DNA of 25,532 nt from RGIG5057 sp036653755 (lineage in GTDB: Bacteria; Bacillota; Clostridia; TANB77; CAG-465). Below are positions 22,921 through 25,532 of this stretch, piece after piece. The DNA lies in contig JAVVTJ010000013.1 in assembly GCA_036653755.1 (NCBI GenBank), positions 1-25,532 on the forward strand, given 5' to 3'. The notes under the pieces were generated by a model, which was given only the letters and a program-made list of their open reading frames with translations, searched no databases and was not told the origin of the DNA. The position numbers and the translations under genes were made by a program. How positions within the stretch are numbered: the first letter of the stretch is position 1; each line of letters begins with the position of its first letter.

Positions 22921-23742
22921 TTATTTAAGCAATTTTTTGTTTTCTTTTTCTATTTGTTTAATACCTTTATCAGGAGTAGGTAATTCTTCTGGCATTGTAC
23001 CACCTAATTTAGAAATAGTATTTCTAACTGCTTGACCAACCTTATGATGAATGGTACAAGCTTCATTTTCTGTATTAATATCATTTTTTTTAAGTATTGC
23101 ATCTGTTTGTGTTATTCTAAACAAGTTAGCTCCTAATTCTTCACTTCCCATATAATCTAAAATATCTTCTTTTTTAGAAATTCCTTTTCTCATAGATATA
23201 TCTTTTGCCGTTTCTCCATTATATAATCCTTTATATCCTGAGTTGTTAAATTTACCAAAATTTTTAACACCAGCAGTCTTAGCTGTATCAAATAGATAAT
23301 TGTTTTTATCTTTTACATTTTGCCTTGTATATAGCCTTCTTTCGTCTTCTGGTAAATTATTGTATTCTTGTTCGGTTAATTCTTGTTTTCTAGTTTGAAT
23401 AGCAAAATATGTTTGAGCTAAAGAAATCGTTTTTTTTGTAGGACTTCCATTTTGTGCTATAAGATAGCAAGCATATCTAGTAAGTTTTATATCACCTATA
23501 TCTATATCTGCATTATTAGCTCGTTTCGACAACTTCCCGACGTCGGCAAAATGTTCACTAAGCTCTACATTGCTAGTTTCACATGATATTTTTGCTTTTT
23601 CAATTACGTTTTTAAAGTTTCCCCATTTTGTATATTCTAAAGATAACATCAATTCTCTAGCATACCAAAATTCATTTTCGTTATCATCAATATGTTTTAT
23701 GTTTTCAAAATTTAAATTGTTTTTTATTAATTCATTCTCCAT
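22921..23742 (-). CDS. dinD: DinD-family (DNA damage-inducible protein D) protein
   Basis: 273 aa, the usual DinD length. Recognisable blocks are FWYARELMLSLEYTKWGNFKNVI (23-47), SEHFADVGKLSKRA (62-75), IKLTRYACYLIAQNGSPTKKTISLAQTYFAIQTRKQE (85-120), and the C-terminal NFGKFNNSGYKGLYNGETAKDI and TIHHKVGQAVRNTISKLGGTMPEELPTPDKGIKQIE. DinD in Escherichia coli is LexA-controlled and acts against RecA filaments; in phages and islands relatives behave as antirepressors. Here it follows a self-cleaving-type repressor and shares the 21-bp MENEL start with the Bro-N genes. A GC-rich palindrome interrupts codons 63-72, and a repressor tail follows the stop in frame. Confidence 0.9.
   Translation of the reverse strand: MENELIKNNLNFENIKHIDDNENEFWYARELMLSLEYTKWGNFKNVIEKAKISCETSNVELSEHFADVGKLSKRANNADIDIGDIKLTRYACYLIAQNGSPTKKTISLAQTYFAIQTRKQELTEQEYNNLPEDERRLYTRQNVKDKNNYLFDTAKTAGVKNFGKFNNSGYKGLYNGETAKDISMRKGISKKEDILDYMGSEELGANLFRITQTDAILKKNDINTENEACTIHHKVGQAVRNTISKLGGTMPEELPTPDKGIKQIEKENKKLLK
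23525..23531 (-). promoter_or_regulatory. TGTCGAA heptamer next to the DinD palindrome
   Basis: On the minus strand TTGTCGAAAC within codons for LSKR, just beside the CCGACGTCGG palindrome. Same heptamer as the tandem boxes at 3391-3407 and 4627-4642. Confidence 0.4.
23529..23554. promoter_or_regulatory. Intragenic inverted repeat in the DinD gene
   Basis: Perfect 10-bp palindrome CCGACGTCGG at 23537-23546 with partly paired flanks (10 of 13 pairs). The codons here are GCC GAC GTC GGG AAG TTG TCG, seven in a row ending in G or C, in an otherwise A/T-ending gene. Confidence 0.7.
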
Positions 23743-23747
23743 AATTA
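23727..23747 (-). repeat. Shared 21-bp cassette start, copy 3
   Basis: Identical to 5556-5576 and 6484-6504; spans the DinD start codon. Similarity to the Bro-N paralogue 1 leader continues upstream through the repressor-tail fragment to about 23780 with a few changes and one missing base. Confidence 0.85.
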
Positions 23748-23851
23748 CCCTCCATTTTCTTTTTCATCTGCTCTATTAAATTTCTTACTGCATTTTTAAA
23801 GGTGTCAAAATCAGCCCCTTTAAAATTTTTATTTGCAATTACGCTATTTAT
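23732..23851 (-). pseudogene. Chimeric remnant: KilA-N piece joined to repressor tail
   Basis: An open frame without a start reads NKNFKGADFDTFKN, the variable KilA-N segment seen at residues 69-82 of the gene at 3473-4339, then runs straight into AVRNLIEQMKKKMEG, the repressor tail. It ends in a TGA overlapping the DinD start by 11 nt. About 40 bp match 4096-4135. The inner palindrome arms are degraded (GTCAA and TCAGC) while the outer ones remain. Confidence 0.65.
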
Positions 23852-23853
23852 TG

Positions 23854-24501
23854 TTAAATACTTCTTCTAATTTCTTTTACGATACCTAATATCTTAACTG
23901 GCTTATTTATCACGTCTTCATTGAAATAAAATACAGGCATATATTCATTATTTAATGGTTGTAATGTAATTCCGCTATCTGACTTAAAAACTCGTTTGAA
24001 AGTACCATCATCTCCGTTTACCATTACAATTGCATCTTGTCCACTATCACAATCAGATTGTTTTAAAATTATAAGCGTATCATTATTTAAATATTTTGGT
24101 TCCATGCTATTTCCTTTAATTTTAAGTCCGAAATATTCTTTACCACCTTTTAAATAATCTTCTGATAAATCTTCGTAGGTAATTATATCTTCAATTAGTT
24201 CAATAGGTGTACCAGCAGGTATTGAACCAAACACGGGAATACGAATATATTTTTTTTCATTTTTTAATACTTCTTCTTTTTTTATTGGAACATCATATCC
24301 CATTAGCCATACAGGGTCAACATTTAATGCTACAGAAAGTGTATAAACACCATCTTGCTTAGCCTGAAATCTCCCCGACATATATGAACTGATTTTTGAT
24401 TTACTAATTTTAGTTTTTTCAGATAAATCAATAGGCTTTATATTTCTTAAAGACATTGCTTTTTTTAATCTATTTGAAAAATTATCTATTTGCATACTCA
24501 T
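23854..24501 (-). CDS. Self-cleaving phage repressor (HTH plus S24 peptidase)
   Basis: 215 aa. The N-terminal helix-turn-helix (residues 8-65) is RLKKAMSLRNIKPIDLSEKTKISKSKISSYMSGRFQAKQDGVYTLSVALNVDPVWLMGYD. The C-terminal S24 (LexA/UmuD) peptidase has the cleavage site Ala96-Gly97 in IPAGTP, catalytic Ser132 in GNSMEP and Lys169 in GTFKRVF. RecA-stimulated self-cleavage during DNA damage is therefore expected, making this the DNA-damage switch of the tRNA-Thr element. GGAGAG lies 7 nt upstream of the ATG and a consensus promoter at 24524-24552. A KilA-N/tail remnant and DinD follow on the same strand. Confidence 0.93.
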   Translation of the reverse strand: MSMQIDNFSNRLKKAMSLRNIKPIDLSEKTKISKSKISSYMSGRFQAKQDGVYTLSVALNVDPVWLMGYDVPIKKEEVLKNEKKYIRIPVFGSIPAGTPIELIEDIITYEDLSEDYLKGGKEYFGLKIKGNSMEPKYLNNDTLIILKQSDCDSGQDAIVMVNGDDGTFKRVFKSDSGITLQPLNNEYMPVFYFNEDVINKPVKILGIVKEIRRSI

Positions 24502-24523
24502 TTTTTTACTCTCCTTTTTTTAT

Positions 24524-24552
24524 ATTATACTATAAAAGTTTAGTAAAGTCAA
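24524..24552 (-). promoter_or_regulatory. Promoter and likely operator of the S24 repressor
   Basis: On the minus strand TTGACT (24547-24552), 17-bp spacer, TATAAT (24524-24529). The imperfect dyad AGTTTAGTAAAGT (plus strand, 24537-24549) covers the spacer and -35 and may be the autoregulatory operator. Confidence 0.7.
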
Positions 24553-24598
24553 ACATTTTTGCTATTTAAAATAAAAAAGTTAGAAAATATAAACTCAA

Positions 24599-24645
24599 GA
24601 GCTTGACAGTTTTGTAACTTAATAATTGATAAAAATATTGCAAAT
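24599..24645 (+). repeat. 47-bp repeat, copy A
   Basis: 42 of 47 bases match 25486-25532, with TTGACAGTTTTGTAACT fully conserved. That stretch combines a -35-like TTGACA with an AGTT/AACT dyad resembling the S24 repressor's operator-like dyad. Confidence 0.8.
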
Positions 24646-24691
24646 ACTCATTAGTATATCATATACAATAATAAATTGTTTAAGAAAAATG

Positions 24692-24841
24692 AATATGATG
24701 AATGTAGAAACAGAAGGTTATATACTAACTTATACAAGAACAGATTTAACAGATTCATTACATGATAAATTTGGCTTTAGGACTGACTTTGAAATAACAA
24801 GTGAAAAGAAAATAAAAAAATTAAAAGATATAAAAAAATAA
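24692..24841 (+). CDS. Short open frame in the element's rightward region
   Basis: About 50 codons from an ATG near 24692, with no convincing ribosome site (AAGAAAA). The product includes VETEGYILTYTRTDLTDSLHD, KFGFRTDFEI and a Lys-rich end. It lies where an early lytic gene would be, divergent from the repressor. Not recognised; possibly a fragment of a longer phage gene. The 24842-24990 stretch that follows shows no gene. Confidence 0.3.
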   Translation, partial: NMMNVETEGYILTYTRTDLTDSLHDKFGFRTDFEITSEKKIKKLKDIKK

Positions 24842-24995
24842 ATATATGATATATCCATGCAAAGATATACTTATATATGCATAGAAAATATGATATTTCT
24901 CGATAGAAAACAAAAGAACAGATTAATTTCTGCGTGCAATTTGTTACAATAATAGTCAATTTTATACCATTTTGTATAATAATATAAAAACAAAA

Positions 24996-25033
24996 AAAAC
25001 CTATATATCAACAAAAATTGATATATAAGGTTA
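24996..25033 (-). terminator. Terminator of the tRNA operon
   Basis: Arms AACCTATATATCAA and TTGATATATAAGGTT (one bulge) around a 6-nt loop, followed on the minus strand by T8, a few bases after the tRNA-Thr CCA. Confidence 0.85.
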
Positions 25034-25034
25034 C

Positions 25035-25049
25035 TTCCTGGAGCTGAAA
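25035..25049. repeat. Attachment-site direct repeat (tRNA end)
   Basis: TTCCTGGAGCTGAAA, identical to 22781-22795; bases 25039-25049 are the 3' end of tRNA-Thr. Confidence 0.85.
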
Positions 25050-25114
25050 CTCAGAATCGAACTGAGGACCTACGGTTTACAAGACCGTTGCTCTACCAGC
25101 TGAGCTATTCCAGC
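25039..25114 (-). tRNA. tRNA-Thr(UGU)
   Basis: 76 nt with encoded CCA. Acceptor GCTGGAA pairs with TTTCAGC; the anticodon loop CTTGTAA gives TGT; the T-loop TTCGATT is normal. Last gene of the Lys-Glu-Thr operon and integration site of the small element. Confidence 0.95.
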
Positions 25115-25128
25115 ATAATAAACAGTTT

Positions 25129-25203
25129 TGGTGACCCGTACGAGAATCGAACTCGTGACCCCGCCGTGAAAGGGCGATATCTTAACCGCTTGACCAACGG
25201 GCC
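25129..25203 (-). tRNA. tRNA-Glu(UUC)
   Basis: 75 nt with encoded CCA; GGCCCGT acceptor, anticodon loop CTTTCAC (TTC), T-arm GAGTTCGATTCTC. Confidence 0.95.
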
Positions 25204-25210
25204 GATTTTA

Positions 25211-25286
25211 TGGTGAGCTATCCGCGATTCGAACGCGGGACAACTTGATTAAAAGTCAAGTGCTCTGCCAGCTGAGCTAATAGCCC
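25211..25286 (-). tRNA. tRNA-Lys(UUU)
   Basis: 76 nt with encoded CCA; GGGCTAT acceptor, anticodon loop CTTTTAA (TTT), T-arm GCGTTCGAATCGC. First gene of the operon. Confidence 0.95.
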
Positions 25287-25306
25287 ATAAAATGTACTGC
25301 TTATAT

Positions 25307-25335
25307 ATAATACTATATTTTTGTATAAAAGTCAA
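25307..25335 (-). promoter_or_regulatory. Promoter of the tRNA operon
   Basis: On the minus strand TTGACT (25330-25335), 17-bp spacer, TATTAT (25307-25312), starting 20 nt upstream of tRNA-Lys. Confidence 0.75.
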
Positions 25336-25445
25336 CCTTTTGCTCAAAAAAAAGCTCAAATTAATATAATTTTTTTTATAATACATATTTTAAGGTAATA
25401 TATTGCATAATTATTAATATAATTTATAGTAAAGGTGGGATATTT

Positions 25446-25493
25446 ATGAAAATAAAAATAGGAATTGTAGGCTATGGTAATACGGGAGTTTGA
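25446..25493 (+). pseudogene. Interrupted start of a Rossmann-fold dehydrogenase (possibly diaminopimelate dehydrogenase)
   Basis: AAAGGTGGGA precedes ATG, giving MKIKIGIVGYGNTGV then TGA. The GxGxxG fingerprint (GYGNTG) right after a beta strand is the NAD(P)-binding start of dehydrogenases; the wording GIVGYGN is typical of meso-diaminopimelate dehydrogenase. The frame stops exactly where the 47-bp repeat begins, so the gene looks interrupted. The window ends before any continuation can be seen. Confidence 0.5.
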
Positions 25494-25532
25494 CAGTTTT
25501 GTAACTCAATAATTGATAAAAGCATTGAAAAT
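25486..25532 (+). repeat. 47-bp repeat, copy B (runs to window end)
   Basis: 42 of 47 bases match 24599-24645. It starts within the truncated dehydrogenase codons and may continue beyond the window. Confidence 0.8.

Larger units (their letters stand above)
22781..25049. mobile_element. Small integrated element at tRNA-Thr, integrase lost
   Basis: About 2.25 kb bounded by the 15-bp att repeats. Contents: S24-type repressor and promoter, a chimeric KilA-N/repressor-tail remnant, a DinD gene, a tail fragment, and a short plus-strand open frame. There is no integrase, structural or replication gene, so it is a remnant that could move only with outside help. Confidence 0.75.

Noticed and set aside
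1..25532. CRISPR array, rRNA genes or complete insertion sequences
   Set aside because: No regularly spaced repeats, no rRNA sequence and no transposase gene seen on either strand.

Overview
This is a very AT-rich window (roughly a quarter G+C by eye) with strong AGGAGG-type ribosome binding sites, frequent TTG/GTG starts and TTGACT-N17-TATAAT promoters. The core genes (acpS, metG, lepB, holB, a RicT/YaaT-type PSP1 protein, valS) point to a Bacillota chromosome, most likely an anaerobic, possibly uncultured gut Clostridia. Species cannot be named from the sequence alone.

Layout. 1-1950: acpS preceded by an overlapping membrane-protein gene, minus strand. 2077-2230: tRNA-Pro(UGG) and its terminator. 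2288-7349: a decayed prophage island beside the tRNA, almost all minus strand. It holds an integrase lacking its N-terminus, a truncated ImmA-like protease, a KilA-N gene, a small basic protein, two paralogous Bro-N antirepressor genes, a cI-like repressor with a clear promoter/operator region, and a 58-aa double zinc-knuckle protein. 7495-8214: a secreted or membrane-anchored unknown. 8441-12912: metG-lepB-holB-ricT-ferredoxin, ending in a terminator. 13023-16002: two glycosyltransferases and a phosphoesterase-like gene. 16152-22437: a small membrane protein, valS, and a flippase-like/GT2/GT-C trio that looks like a three-component lipid-linked sugar transfer system. 22781-25049: a second, tiny (about 2.25 kb) integrated element bounded by a 15-bp direct repeat of the tRNA-Thr 3' end. 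It carries an S24 (LexA/cI-type) repressor and a DinD gene but no integrase. 25039-25286: a tRNA operon (Lys-Glu-Thr, minus strand). 25446-25532: the start of a Rossmann-fold dehydrogenase gene that breaks into a 47-bp repeat also present inside the second element.

The most interesting material is in the two phage islands. Four antirepressor-type genes of three families (KilA-N, Bro-N twice, DinD) share an organisation. Three begin with an identical 21-bp stretch. Each is followed, and two of them are also immediately preceded, by a short copy of a repressor C-terminal tail (consensus near DIIRxLIEQMKK). Each also contains, at codons 60-82, an imperfect inverted repeat with a different core, written in unusually G/C-ending codons for this genome. 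This looks like a set of exchangeable antirepressor cassettes, each carrying its own palindromic DNA site inside the coding sequence. Tandem TGTCGAA boxes (the Spo0A-box sequence) sit in two copies of a 98-bp repeat, and the same heptamer recurs in or next to three of the four intragenic palindromes. The shared architecture is read directly from the sequence; its function is inference.
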